Program-made: the position numbers and the translations under genes
Notes under the pieces: generated by a model
The model's input: only the letters and a program-made list of their open reading frames with translations
Told to the model about the DNA's origin: nothing
The model's database searches: none
Shown here: positions 48,325 to 57,212 of the stretch, in pieces
Layout of the letters: every line of letters starts with the position of its first letter
Numbering within the stretch: the first letter of the stretch is position 1
Assembly: GCF_001424165.1 (NCBI RefSeq)
Contig: NZ_LMOJ01000024.1
Location: 55,025 to 119,024, forward strand
DNA length: 64,000 nt
From: Massilia sp. Leaf139
GTDB lineage: Bacteria; Pseudomonadota; Gammaproteobacteria; Burkholderiales; Burkholderiaceae_D
Direction of reading: 5' to 3'

Positions 48325-48908
48325 CTTTGCAACGCGGACTTCAGCCTCCGTGGCACAGGCCAAGGCTCTGGTTTGCCGGCACCGCCACATCGATCAGCTT
48401 CTCTTGAGCAAGTCGAGTTCGCTCATCAGCCGTTATTGCGCGAACCAAGTTCGCGCGTTCACTACGTCGGCGACGGTGGTTTCCATCCGTCTGTAATAAT
48501 TTCCTGTATCCATCGAAATAGCGGTGAACGCGCTGTCTTTCTCTTTGATCGACAGCCGATCTTCAGCGATCCTGCGGTTCTGTTAGTCAACGCACGGTTA
48601 GACTGGCGCATCCGTTATATTTTTTGTATCGCACGTGGTAACCCGACCGCTGCAATCGTGCGGTACGCCCTAGTGGCGTACTCTTGCAAAACGGGATGCG
48701 AAAGTGACGTGGCTTGTTGAAGGAACTTTTTAGCTTGTTCGTGGTCATCGATGTAAATCAATGACCGAGAACATTGATCCGAACAATCCATTGATATAGC
48801 GCAGTTCATTTTCGCGCCTCCGTTTTGTTTCGATCCGAATCGAGGAAGAATGTGGGGTCGGGTACCGGTCTACTCCGCGTTGGTCACCATTTTACAAGGA
48901 CAAAAGTC
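48325..48908. other. Gene-poor stretch between the IS3 remnant and the Ser/Gly-rich protein gene
   Basis: About 584 bp with no convincing gene. Short open frames on both strands lack family motifs and good starts. The only structured feature seen is a dyad at 48744-48765 (arms GTCATCGAT and ATCAATGAC around GTAA), which contains a near-FNR site TCGAT-N4-ATCAA 147 bases before the next gene. The AT content is higher than in neighbouring coding DNA, consistent with decayed or acquired sequence. Confidence 0.5.
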
Positions 48909-49850
48909 ATGGATAATCAAAAGTCGAGCGAGGGAAAAGGCGTTGACGCCAGCAAGCAAAGCGGCAGCAGCATTGGCAAGGACGACAAGTCCAGCAGCCT
49001 GAACAAGAGCAGCAGCGGTTCGTCGGGCAGCCTGTCGGGCGCCTCGTCGCAGAGCGCCAGCCCATCCACGGGTTCGAGCAGCGGCGCCATGGGCGGCGCC
49101 AGCAGCTCCGGCAACGCCGGCGCCACCGGCGGTTCGAGCGGTGCGGGCAGCAGCGGCGGCCTGAGCGGCTCGTCGTCGTCGGGTTCGACCGGTTCATCGC
49201 TGTCGGGTTCGTCGAGCGCAGGCTCGACTGGCGCGATGGGTTCGTCGTCGACCGGCTCGTCGTCGAACGGCTCGTCGTCGACCAATTCGTCGGGCTCGGG
49301 CTCCTCGATCACCGGTTCGTCGCTGTCGGGTTCGGCCAATGTCGGCTCGTCGTCGGCAGGTTCGACCGGCGCCATGGGCAGCTCGTCGTCGGGCTCGTCG
49401 GGTTCGTCGGGCACTGGCGCCCTGGGCAGCTCGTCGGTCTCCGGCGGTTCGGGTTCGACCGGCGGTTCGTCGTCCTCGGGCGCGCAGGGCGGCTCGACCG
49501 GCACCAGTGGCAGCACCGGCGGCGATTCGTCGTCGAGCGGCATGATGGCCTCGATGAAGCCGGAAGAAATGCACAAGACAATCGACAAGGCCGCCGAGGC
49601 AGCCCAGCCGATGGTCGAGCGCGTCGTTTCCTCGGCCCACGCCGGCGTCGACAAGCTGAGCGGCCTGCTCAGCGGTGCTTCGAGCCAGTTCAGCAACCGT
49701 TCCGCGCAAATGAACGACACCTATCAGCAACTGGCTGATTCGGGCCGCGAATACGTGCGCAACAAGCCAGGCACCGCCGTGGCCATCGCCCTCGGCGCCG
49801 GTTACATCCTGGCCAAGCTGCTCGGTGGCAGCCGCCGTCGCGACTACTGA
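48909..49850 (+). CDS. Ser/Gly-rich low-complexity protein with a C-terminal DUF883/ElaB-like membrane anchor
   Basis: A 313-aa protein. Residues ~15-210 are almost only Ser and Gly with some Ala, Thr and Asn, in loose SSGSxG repeats encoded mainly by TCG and GGC codons. Residues ~211-313 are a helical domain (MKPEEMHKTIDKAAEAAQPMVERV) ending in GTAVAIALGAGYILAKLL and SRRRDY, like DUF883/YqjD-ElaB ribosome-associated membrane proteins. AAGGA lies nine bases before ATG 48909. Function unknown; the low-complexity region could act as a flexible or phase-separating arm. A membrane protein and a tiny peptide follow on the same strand. Confidence 0.8.
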   Translation: MDNQKSSEGKGVDASKQSGSSIGKDDKSSSLNKSSSGSSGSLSGASSQSASPSTGSSSGAMGGASSSGNAGATGGSSGAGSSGGLSGSSSSGSTGSSLSGSSSAGSTGAMGSSSTGSSSNGSSSTNSSGSGSSITGSSLSGSANVGSSSAGSTGAMGSSSSGSSGSSGTGALGSSSVSGGSGSTGGSSSSGAQGGSTGTSGSTGGDSSSSGMMASMKPEEMHKTIDKAAEAAQPMVERVVSSAHAGVDKLSGLLSGASSQFSNRSAQMNDTYQQLADSGREYVRNKPGTAVAIALGAGYILAKLLGGSRRRDY

Positions 49851-49872
49851 TCGGTAGCGCTTCACCAGACGT

Positions 49873-49902
49873 ATCCCGGCCGAGATGACGCTCGGCCGGG
49901 AT
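49873..49902 (+). terminator. Hairpin after the Ser/Gly-rich protein gene
   Basis: Perfect 12-base arms ATCCCGGCCGAG and CTCGGCCGGGAT around ATGACG, followed by only a weak T-rich stretch. It may be a weak terminator or attenuator before the next gene at 49938. Confidence 0.6.
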
Positions 49903-49937
49903 GCCGTCTTTCGAATAACAATAATCGAGGCTAAATC

Positions 49938-50858
49938 ATGCAAGCTCAATCATCGAGTGCGACGACGCACGTCCCTAGCCATGGGGCCGATGCCGTCGAA
50001 ACCGCACGCTCAGGCGTTTCCTGGGGCGCGATCCTGGCCGGCGCAGCAGCCGCCTCCGCACTGTCCCTCGTGCTCTACCTGCTGGGTTCCGGACTCGGCC
50101 TTTCCGCCGCTTCCCCCTGGTCGGACAACAGCGGCGTTGCTTTCGGCATCGGCGCCATCCTCTGGATCACGCTGACCCAGCTGGCTGCTTCCGCCATCGG
50201 CGGCTACATGGCCGGGCGCCTGCGCGTGAAATGGGCCAGCCTGCATACCGATGAAGTCTATTTCCGCGACACCGCGCACGGCCTCCTCACCTGGGCGGTC
50301 TCGACCATGCTGGCGGCGGCCCTGTTCTCGGGCGTGATCGGCAAGATGACCGGCACGGCCGTCGACGCCGGCGCCGGCGTGGCGAAAGCAACGATGGCCA
50401 GCGGCGCCGCCGCGACCGCAGCAGCTGCGCGCGACAATGGCGAGGGCGCCGGCGGCAATCCGCTCGACTATTTCTCGGACATGATGCTGCGCACCGACAA
50501 GCCCGACACGACCGGCGGCAGCGCCGACCTGCGCCAGGAAACCATGCGCATCCTCGCCAATGCGGTCAAGAACGGCAGCCTGGACAGGGATGACCGCGCT
50601 TATCTGGCCAGCCGCATCGCCGCCCGTACCGGCCTGGATCAAGCCGCCGCCGAGAAGCGCGTCGACGACGTCTACGCCCGCGGCGCCGCTGCCGCGGCGA
50701 AGGCCAAGGCCACGGCCAAGGAAGCCGCCGACACCGCCCGCAAGGCCGCGGCCGGCACGGCGCTGTGGCTGACGGTCGCCCTGCTGGTGGGCGCCTTTGT
50801 CGCCAGCTGGTGCGCCACCCTGGGCGGCAAGCTGCGCGACGGCGTCAAGCATCGCTAA
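49938..50858 (+). CDS. Four-helix membrane protein of unknown function (PhnA-like annotation in relatives)
   Basis: A 306-aa inner-membrane protein. Helices near residues 28-57 ([24 protein letters not shown]), 65-92, 116-136 and 272-297. Glycine/alanine-zipper patterns occur in each. Between helices 3 and 4 is a soluble region with LRQETMRILANAVKNGSLDRDDRAYLASRIAARTGL, then an Ala/Lys-rich coil. Homologues in Rhizobiales and Burkholderiales are sometimes labelled PhnA-like without functional proof. ATG 49938 lies 87 bases after the Ser/Gly-rich gene; a 23-aa gene follows. Confidence 0.75.
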   Translation: MQAQSSSATTHVPSHGADAVETARSGVSWGAILAGAAAASALSLVLYLLGSGLGLSAASPWSDNSGVAFGIGAILWITLTQLAASAIGGYMAGRLRVKWASLHTDEVYFRDTAHGLLTWAVSTMLAAALFSGVIGKMTGTAVDAGAGVAKATMASGAAATAAAARDNGEGAGGNPLDYFSDMMLRTDKPDTTGGSADLRQETMRILANAVKNGSLDRDDRAYLASRIAARTGLDQAAAEKRVDDVYARGAAAAAKAKATAKEAADTARKAAAGTALWLTVALLVGAFVASWCATLGGKLRDGVKHR

Positions 50859-50887
50859 GTAGCAACCATTAAACCAAGGAGAACGCT

Positions 50888-50959
50888 ATGAAGTCGATTC
50901 TGTTGTGGCTCGTCGGGGTTCCGATTCCGATCATCATCCTGCTCGCGATTATTTTCTGA
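50888..50959 (+). CDS. Very small hydrophobic membrane peptide (23 aa)
   Basis: MKSILLWLVGVPIPIIILLA plus IIF: a 23-aa peptide that is one membrane helix with a central Pro pair. A strong AAGGAGA site lies six bases before the ATG, and a perfect bidirectional terminator follows 13 bases after the stop. Both support a real gene. Similar tiny peptides occur in many proteobacteria, with no known function. Confidence 0.75.
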   Translation: MKSILLWLVGVPIPIIILLAIIF

Positions 50960-50972
50960 GCAGTCAGGTAGC

Positions 50973-51010
50973 AAATAAAAACGCCGGCAGAAATGCCGGC
51001 GTTTTTATTT
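50973..51010. terminator. Perfect bidirectional intrinsic terminator
   Basis: Seventeen-base arms (AAATAAAAACGCCGGCA and its exact reverse complement) around GAAA, with A- and T-runs on the two sides. It ends the 48.9-50.96 kb cluster on the plus strand and can also stop the RND efflux transcript on the minus strand. Confidence 0.93.
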
Positions 51011-51016
51011 GGCGGT

Positions 51017-51119
51017 CGTAACGCGTGGGCTCGGAGAGCCCACCCTACGTTACGCGACGGCCGCTGGAATTCCTTGAAGCGGTCGTGCACCGTAGGGTGG
51101 GCACCCGTGCCCACGCGTC
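51017..51119. repeat. REP/BIME pair (copy F) downstream of the RND pump gene
   Basis: Units 51017-51053 (GTAACGCGTGGGCTCGGAGA, then GCCCACCCTACGTTAC) and 51085-51119 (CACCGTAGGGTGGGCACCCG, then TGCCCACGCG) face each other across ~31 bases. They sit between the terminator and the RND gene stop. Confidence 0.8.
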
Positions 51120-51143
51120 TGCGCCGTCAATACAACGGCAACC

Positions 51144-54100
51144 CTATTTCATCGCCGACGGCGCCACCGTCCGCACCGGCTCCTTCGGCTGCCGCCGCAT
51201 CCTGCGCACGCCGCGATTCATCAAGTCCTTCAGATCGTCCACATAGGTGAACACCGCCGGCACCACCAGCAGGCTGAGCAGCGTGGACGTGATCAGCCCG
51301 CCAATCACCGCAATCGCCATCGGCGAGCGGAAACTCGGGTCGCCCGACAACCCCAGCGCCAGCGGCAGCATGCCGGCGCCCATTGCGATGGTCGTCATGA
51401 TGATCGGCCGGCTGCGCTTGTGGCAGGCGTCGACCAGGGCGTCGAAGCGGTTCATGCCGGCTTCGCGCGCGAGGATGGCGTAGTCGACCAGCAGGATCGA
51501 GTTCTTGGTGACGATCCCCATCAGCATGATCAGGCCGATCATGGTCGGCATCGACAGCGCGCTGCCCGTCAGCAGCAGGGCGATGAAGGCGCCGCCGATC
51601 GACAGCGGCAGCGCCGCCAGGATCGTGATCGGCTGCATGAAGTCGTGGAACAGCAGTACCAGCACGCCGTAGATGCACAGCACGCCGATCGCCATCGCCA
51701 CGCCGAAGCTGGCGAACAGCGCCTGCATCTCCTGGGCGTCGCCCAGTTCCGCGATCTGCACCGAGGCCGGCAACTGCTGGAAGGCGGGCAGGGCGCGCGC
51801 CTCGGCATTCACGTCGCCCAGCGAACGGCCGCCCAGCTCGACGTCGAGCGTCACGTTGCGGCTGCGGTTGAGGCGGTTGATCTCGGCCGGGCCGCTTTCC
51901 ATCGTAATGTCGGCGACGGTCGAGAGCAGCACGGGCCCGCGCGCGCCCGGCACCGTCAGGCGCCCGATCGCATCGAGGTCGGCGCGCACCGCGTCCGGCA
52001 GTTTCACGCGGATCGGGACCTGGCGCTCCGACAGGTTCATCTTCGGCAGCGCCTGTTCGTAGTCGCCGGCGGTGGCGACGCGCACGGTTTCGCCGATGGC
52101 GGCCGCCGTCACGCCAAGATCGGCCGCGCGCGCAAAATCGGGCCGCACGATGATCTCGGGGCGCACCAGGGAGGCGCTCGAACTGACGTTGCCGATGCCC
52201 TGCAGGCCGCGCAGCTCGCGCTCGGCGCGGCGGGCGGCGGCGGTGAGCGCGGCCGGGTCTTCGCTGCGCAGCACCAGCTGCAGCTTGCCGCCGGTGTCGG
52301 CCTGGCCGACGTTAAAGCGCGCGCCGGGAATGGCGGACAACTCCGTCCGCATCCGGCGTTCCAGATCCGAGAGCGATTCGTCGCGGTCGCTGCGGTGCGA
52401 GGTCGTCACCGTCAGCACCGCGCGGCGCGCTTCGGCCGAGGCGCCGGGGGCAAAGGCGTCACCGCTGGAGCCGCCGCCGATGGAGCTGAACACGCTCTTC
52501 ACGCCGGGCACGCGCATCGCCGCCAGGCGCGCTTCTTCGGCCACGCGGTGGGTTTGCGCCAGCGTCGAGCCGGGCGGCAGTTCGACGTTGATGATGGTCT
52601 GGCCGCGGTCGGCCGCGGGCACGAAGCCCGTCGGCAGCAGCGGCACCAGCGAGATCGAGCCGACGAAGAACAGCAGCGAAGCGATCGCCGTGATGCGGCG
52701 GTGGCGCAGGCACCACTGCATGCTCGCCATGTAGCGCCGCATGATGGCGCCATCCTGCTCCACGTGCGGTTTCGACGGCTTCTTCATGATGTAGGCCGCC
52801 ATCATCGGCGTCAGCAGGCGCGCCACCACGAGCGAGGCCAGGATTGCCAGCACCGCCGTCCAGCCGAACTGTTTAAAAAAGCGCCCGGGAATGCCGCCCA
52901 TGAAGGCGGTCGGCAGGAACACGGCCACCAACGAGAAGGTCGTCGCGATCACCGCCATGCCGATTTCGTCGGCCGCCTCCAGTGCCGCCTGCATCGGCGT
53001 CTTTCCCATGTGCAGGTGGCGCGCGATGTTTTCGATCTCGACGATGGCGTCGTCGACCAGCACGCCCACCACCAGCGCGAGCGACAGCAGGGTGACCATG
53101 TTGAGCGTGTAGCCGAACAGGTACTGGCCGAGGAAGGCCGGGATCACCGACAGCGGCAGGGCGGCGGCGGCGACAAAGGTGGCGCGCCAGTCGCGCAGGA
53201 ACCACCACACCACGAGCACGGCCAGCACCGCGCCTTCGTACAGCATCTCCATCGAGGCGTCGAAGTTTTCCTGCACCGGCTCGGCGTTGTCCACGACCTC
53301 CTTCAGGATCACGTTCGGGTGCGCCTGCTGCAGCTCGGCGACCGCGGCGCGCGCGCCTGCGGCGATCTCGGTCTCGCTGGCGCCGCGGGTGCGGAAGACT
53401 TCGAAGCCGACCACCTTGCGCCCGTCCTGCTCGGCCAGCGCGCGCGGCTCCGACACGCTATCGATCACGGTGGCGATCTCGCTCAGCTTGACGTGGCGCC
53501 CGTCCGGCAGCGGAATATCCATGCGCGCCAGTTCCTGGGCGCTGGCGACGGTGGCCAGGGTGCGCACCGACTGCTCGGCGCCGCTCACGTCGCCGCGGCC
53601 GCCAGGGGCTTCGCGCTGCACGTTGCGCAGCTGGCGCGATACGTCCAGTGCCGACACCCGCAGCGCCGCCATGCGCGCATCGTTCAGTTCGACCCGCACT
53701 TCGCGGTCGACGCCGCCCACGCGTTTCACCGCGCCCAGGCCCGGCACGCCGAGCAGGCGCTTCGACACCGTGTTGTCGACGAACCAGGACAGCTCCTGGT
53801 CGTCCATGCCGTTCGTGCCGGCGCCGGCGCCTGTGCCCGTCCTTGCGGCGGCGGTGAAAGTAAGGATCGAGCGCCCGGCGGTGGCGGCCTTGGTCACGCT
53901 CGGCTCGCGCATCTCGGCCGGCAAGTCGGCGCGCACCTGCGAGACGGCGCCGCGCACGTCGTTCTCCGCATCCGACAGGTTCTTCTCGAGGATGAATTCG
54001 ACGGTGACCGTGGCCACGCCGTCGAGCACCTTGGTGTAGATGTTCTTGACGCCTTGCAGGGTGGCGACCGAGTCCTCGATCTTGCGCGCCACCTCGGTTT

Positions 54101-54278
54101 CGAGCTGGGCGGGCGCGGCGCCGTCGAGCGTGGCGGTGACGGTCACGATCGGCAGTTCGATATCGGGGAAGAACTGGACTTTATTGGCCTTGAAGGCGAG
54201 CAGGCCGGCCAGCGTCAGCAGCGCGAACAGCAGGATCGCGGGGATCGGGTTACGGATGGAGAGGGCGGAAAAATTCAT
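51144..54278 (-). CDS. RND efflux pump inner-membrane permease (HAE1 type)
   Basis: A 1044-aa AcrB-like proton antiporter for hydrophobic compounds. Twelve helices and two large periplasmic loops; the proton-relay Asp pair is in helix 4 (LVVGVLVDDAIVEIENI). N-terminus MNFSALSIRNPIPAILLFALL fits the HAE1 family; GIVTKNSILLVDYAI near the C-terminus is also typical. The start codon lies seven bases after the fusion-protein gene, so the two form an operon. No TolC-type channel gene is present locally. Drug specificity is unknown. Confidence 0.93.
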   Translation of the reverse strand: MNFSALSIRNPIPAILLFALLTLAGLLAFKANKVQFFPDIELPIVTVTATLDGAAPAQLETEVARKIEDSVATLQGVKNIYTKVLDGVATVTVEFILEKNLSDAENDVRGAVSQVRADLPAEMREPSVTKAATAGRSILTFTAAARTGTGAGAGTNGMDDQELSWFVDNTVSKRLLGVPGLGAVKRVGGVDREVRVELNDARMAALRVSALDVSRQLRNVQREAPGGRGDVSGAEQSVRTLATVASAQELARMDIPLPDGRHVKLSEIATVIDSVSEPRALAEQDGRKVVGFEVFRTRGASETEIAAGARAAVAELQQAHPNVILKEVVDNAEPVQENFDASMEMLYEGAVLAVLVVWWFLRDWRATFVAAAALPLSVIPAFLGQYLFGYTLNMVTLLSLALVVGVLVDDAIVEIENIARHLHMGKTPMQAALEAADEIGMAVIATTFSLVAVFLPTAFMGGIPGRFFKQFGWTAVLAILASLVVARLLTPMMAAYIMKKPSKPHVEQDGAIMRRYMASMQWCLRHRRITAIASLLFFVGSISLVPLLPTGFVPAADRGQTIINVELPPGSTLAQTHRVAEEARLAAMRVPGVKSVFSSIGGGSSGDAFAPGASAEARRAVLTVTTSHRSDRDESLSDLERRMRTELSAIPGARFNVGQADTGGKLQLVLRSEDPAALTAAARRAERELRGLQGIGNVSSSASLVRPEIIVRPDFARAADLGVTAAAIGETVRVATAGDYEQALPKMNLSERQVPIRVKLPDAVRADLDAIGRLTVPGARGPVLLSTVADITMESGPAEINRLNRSRNVTLDVELGGRSLGDVNAEARALPAFQQLPASVQIAELGDAQEMQALFASFGVAMAIGVLCIYGVLVLLFHDFMQPITILAALPLSIGGAFIALLLTGSALSMPTMIGLIMLMGIVTKNSILLVDYAILAREAGMNRFDALVDACHKRSRPIIMTTIAMGAGMLPLALGLSGDPSFRSPMAIAVIGGLITSTLLSLLVVPAVFTYVDDLKDLMNRGVRRMRRQPKEPVRTVAPSAMK

Positions 54279-54285
54279 GGTGTCC

Positions 54286-55419
54286 TCAGCGCGCCGCGAC
54301 CTTGGCCGGCGCGGCCGGCGGCGCCTGTACATTGCGCACCAGATCGCCGTCGTTCAGGAAACCGGCGCCGCTGACGACGATCTGCGCGTCCGGCGCCAGG
54401 CCGCTGACGACTTCGATGCGCTCACCCAGGCGGCGCCCGGTGCCGATCTTCAGCTGGCTCACGCGGCTGTCCGGGTTCAGGCGGAAGACGTAGCTGAAGC
54501 CGTCGCGCACGGCGATCGCCTGCTGCGGCACGGTCAGCGCGTTCGAGGCGCCCAGTTCGAATTCGCCGCCGGCGAACATGCCGGCCTTCAGGGGCGCGTT
54601 GGTCGACAGGGCAGGCGGCAGGTCGACATAGACCAGGGTGGTGCGCGTCTGCGCATCGACCGTCGGCGCCACCGTGCGCACCTTGCCGACGACTTCGCTG
54701 CCGCTCGCGCCTTTGACGCGCACGCGCGTGCCGGGCTTGACGCGGCCGATGTCGGCGGCCGGCAGTTCGGCGCGCCATTCGAGGCGGCCCTGGCGGATCA
54801 GGCGGAACAGCTCGGTGCCGACGCCGACCACGGCGCCGACGGTGGCGCTGCGCGCCGAGATCACGCCGCTGTCGGGCGCGACTACCTGCGTGTACTTCAG
54901 GCGTAGCTGCTGCTGGTCGAGGGTGGCTTTGGCGGCGGCCACGCGCGCGCTCGCGGTGCGGGCGGCGGTGGCCCACTGGGTCGCTTGCTGTTCGCTGACG
55001 GCGCCGGAACTCTTCAAGTCCTGGCCACGTTTCGCGTTCGCGGCCGCCTCGGCGGCATTCGCCTGGGCTTCCTGCAGCGCCGCGCGTGCCTGCTCGACGT
55101 CGGCGTTGACGGTATCGGCCGAGAACACGGCCAGCACTTCGCCCTTCTTGACCACGTCGCCTACGTTGACGCGTACTTCCAGCAGGCGCAGCCCGCCCGA
55201 CTCGCTGCCGATGACCGCTTCCTGCCAGGCCGCGACGTTGCCGTTGGCGGCCAGGCGCAGCGGCAGTTCGGCGGTGCTCGGACGGGCGGTGGTGACGGTC
55301 AGGGCCGGGGTGGCGGGCGCCGTCTTCTTCTCCTCTTCCTTGCCGCAACCGGAGAGGGCGGCGAGGAGCAGGACGGTCGAACAGGCGAGGAGGCGTGAGC
55401 GTGGTGTCGAGGATGGCAT
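54286..55419 (-). CDS. RND efflux periplasmic adaptor (membrane fusion protein), lipoprotein
   Basis: A 377-aa AcrA-like adaptor. The lipobox LAALSGC is near residue 25, followed by EEEKKTAPATPAL and the hairpin/lipoyl regions (GNVAAWQEAVIGSESGGLRLLEVRVNVGD; VVAPDSGVISARS). It links the permease to an outer-membrane channel. Start 55419 is the one just ahead of the signal peptide; an in-frame ATG lies 21 bases upstream. Confidence 0.92.
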   Translation of the reverse strand: MPSSTPRSRLLACSTVLLLAALSGCGKEEEKKTAPATPALTVTTARPSTAELPLRLAANGNVAAWQEAVIGSESGGLRLLEVRVNVGDVVKKGEVLAVFSADTVNADVEQARAALQEAQANAAEAAANAKRGQDLKSSGAVSEQQATQWATAARTASARVAAAKATLDQQQLRLKYTQVVAPDSGVISARSATVGAVVGVGTELFRLIRQGRLEWRAELPAADIGRVKPGTRVRVKGASGSEVVGKVRTVAPTVDAQTRTTLVYVDLPPALSTNAPLKAGMFAGGEFELGASNALTVPQQAIAVRDGFSYVFRLNPDSRVSQLKIGTGRRLGERIEVVSGLAPDAQIVVSGAGFLNDGDLVRNVQAPPAAPAKVAAR

Positions 55420-55538
55420 GTGCTTGAATTCCGGTTCCATGGTCTGGCAAGGCGGTTGCCTTGAGCGCAATGGAGCAGTTTATCAAAAAGGCACGAAACA
55501 CCACGCAAATTCATGCATTTGAAGCTACCCGTGCGTCA

Positions 55539-56156
55539 TCAGCTCCCGCGCAGCAGGAGCACGGCCAGCACCAGCATCAGGCTGCCGGTTGCCGCTTCGA
55601 TCATGCGCCACACGGCGGGACGGCCCAAGACCGGGGCGAAGCGGCGCGCACCCAGGCCGAGCGCGCTGAACCAGAGCACCGAGGCGGCCATGGCGCCAGC
55701 CGCGAAGGAGCCGCGCTGCTCGCCGGCCAGGCTGCTGCCCACGGCGCCCAGCAGCACCACGGTGTCGAGATAGACGTGGGGATTCAGTAACGACAGCGCC
55801 AATACCGTCGCCAGTGCGCGCTTCAGGCTCGTGCGGCTGTCCTGCTCCCCGAGCGCGAGCGCCGCGCCGCCGCGCAGGCTGCTCGCCCAGCAGCGCCAGC
55901 CATACCAGGCAAGGAAAGCCGCACCACCGTAGCGCGCCAGCGCAAGCAAGGGCGGCGAGGATTCGATCACGCTGCCGAGGCCCGCCATGCCGAGCGCGAT
56001 CAGCGCCACGTCGACCACGATGCAGGCGAGGACGGTGGCCAGCACGTGCTCGCCGCGCACGCCGGTGCGGATCACGTGGGTGTTCTGGGCGCCGATGGCC
56101 ATGATCAGGCTGGCACCCAAGCCCAGGCCTTGCAGGAAGATTTGTTGGGAAAACAT
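55539..56156 (-). CDS. argO: LysE/ArgO-family amino-acid exporter
   Basis: A 205-aa inner-membrane protein with about six helices. LQGLGLGASLIMAIGAQNTHVIRTGVRGEH is the classic LysE/ArgO N-terminus, and NPHVYLDTVVLLGAVG is the second conserved motif. Exports arginine or lysine. Start 56156 is set by MFSQQIFLQG; divergent from the argP-like regulator by 97 bp. Confidence 0.9.
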   Translation of the reverse strand: MFSQQIFLQGLGLGASLIMAIGAQNTHVIRTGVRGEHVLATVLACIVVDVALIALGMAGLGSVIESSPPLLALARYGGAAFLAWYGWRCWASSLRGGAALALGEQDSRTSLKRALATVLALSLLNPHVYLDTVVLLGAVGSSLAGEQRGSFAAGAMAASVLWFSALGLGARRFAPVLGRPAVWRMIEAATGSLMLVLAVLLLRGS

Positions 56157-56253
56157 GACAGCTCCACGAATCAGGAGCCGGTATTTTCCCAAGCGCAGGC
56201 CGCTACTTCAATTATATTCATGATTATTAAGGGTGCTTAAGTTTCGCTAATCT

Positions 56254-57153
56254 ATGAAAATCGATCCCCGCCGCAGCAGCGCCTTCGCCGCCGCCATCGA
56301 CACCGGCAGCCTGGAAGGCGCGGCCAGCCAGCTCGGCATCACGCCCTCGGCAGTCTCGCAGCGCATCTCGGCGCTGGAACAGGAACTCGGCACGCCGCTG
56401 CTGGTGCGCAGCCGGCCCTGCCGGGCGACCGTACCCGGCATGCGCCTGCTGCAGTACCTGCGCCGCAGCCTGCTGCTGGAAGCCGAATTCCTGGCCGAGA
56501 TGGGGATGGACGCGGGGCCGGCGCGCGTCGCCCTGGCCGTCAACAACGACACGCTGGCGACCTGGCTGTTGCCGGCGCTGGGCCCGATCCTGGCCGCCGA
56601 AGGGCTATTGGTCGAATTCGTGCTCGACAACCAGGGCCACACCTTTGCCCTGCTCGAAGAAGGGCGCGTGCTGGCCTGCGTCTCCGGCAAGCCGCAGCCG
56701 ATGCACGGCTGCACCGCGACGCCGCTCGGCCTGATGCGCTACCGGATGGTGGCTGCGAGCGGCTTCGCCCGGCAGCGCTTCCCCGACGGTCTTACGCGCG
56801 AGGCGGCGGTGCATGCGCCCGTGGTGGTGTTCGACCGCAAGGACTCGCTGCAGTCGGCCTTCCTGCGCGAACACCTCGGCCTGCCCGAGGGCAGCTATCC
56901 CTGCCATTACGTGCCGGCCAGCGACCCGTACGTGGAGGCGATCCGGCTCGGCTTCGGCTACGGCATGCTGCCCGAGGAACAGTGCCGGCGCCTGCTGGAC
57001 GCGGGCGAGCTGGTCGAGCTGGCGCCGGCGCTGCCGGTCGACGTGCCGCTCTACTGGCATGCCTGGCGCATCCAGCCGCAGCGCCTGGAGCGCATGGGCG
57101 CCGCGCTGGTCAAGGCGGCACAGGCCGCGCTGTTACCGCTGCCGCTGCCCTAG
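56254..57153 (+). CDS. argP: LysR-family regulator of the exporter (ArgP/IciA-like)
   Basis: A 299-aa LysR-type regulator. Winged helix at residues ~3-60 (FAAAIDTGSLEGAASQLGITPSAVSQRISALEQELG), then a PBP-like effector domain. ArgP activates argO in response to Arg or Lys, and the divergent arrangement here is the same. It has a TTAAGGGTGCTTAAG palindrome-like stretch just upstream. Confidence 0.9.
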   Translation: MKIDPRRSSAFAAAIDTGSLEGAASQLGITPSAVSQRISALEQELGTPLLVRSRPCRATVPGMRLLQYLRRSLLLEAEFLAEMGMDAGPARVALAVNNDTLATWLLPALGPILAAEGLLVEFVLDNQGHTFALLEEGRVLACVSGKPQPMHGCTATPLGLMRYRMVAASGFARQRFPDGLTREAAVHAPVVVFDRKDSLQSAFLREHLGLPEGSYPCHYVPASDPYVEAIRLGFGYGMLPEEQCRRLLDAGELVELAPALPVDVPLYWHAWRIQPQRLERMGAALVKAAQAALLPLPLP

Positions 57154-57212
57154 CGTGCGGCGCGCCGGGCGCGTAGGAGGGCGCTAGAATGGCCGCATCG
57201 AAGGAGGCCGCC

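Noticed and set aside
48373..48720. 115-aa plus-strand open frame
   Set aside because: Odd composition, no start signal and no recognisable motif; probably chance.
48615..48809. 64-aa open frame on the minus strand with a helix-like segment (HEQAKKFLQQATSLSHPVLQEY)
   Set aside because: No ribosome-binding site, no family resemblance, and it lies in decayed-looking DNA next to an IS remnant.
51420..54374. 984-aa plus-strand frame opposite the RND permease
   Set aside because: His/Gln/Arg-rich mirror composition and no motifs; shadow of the RND gene.
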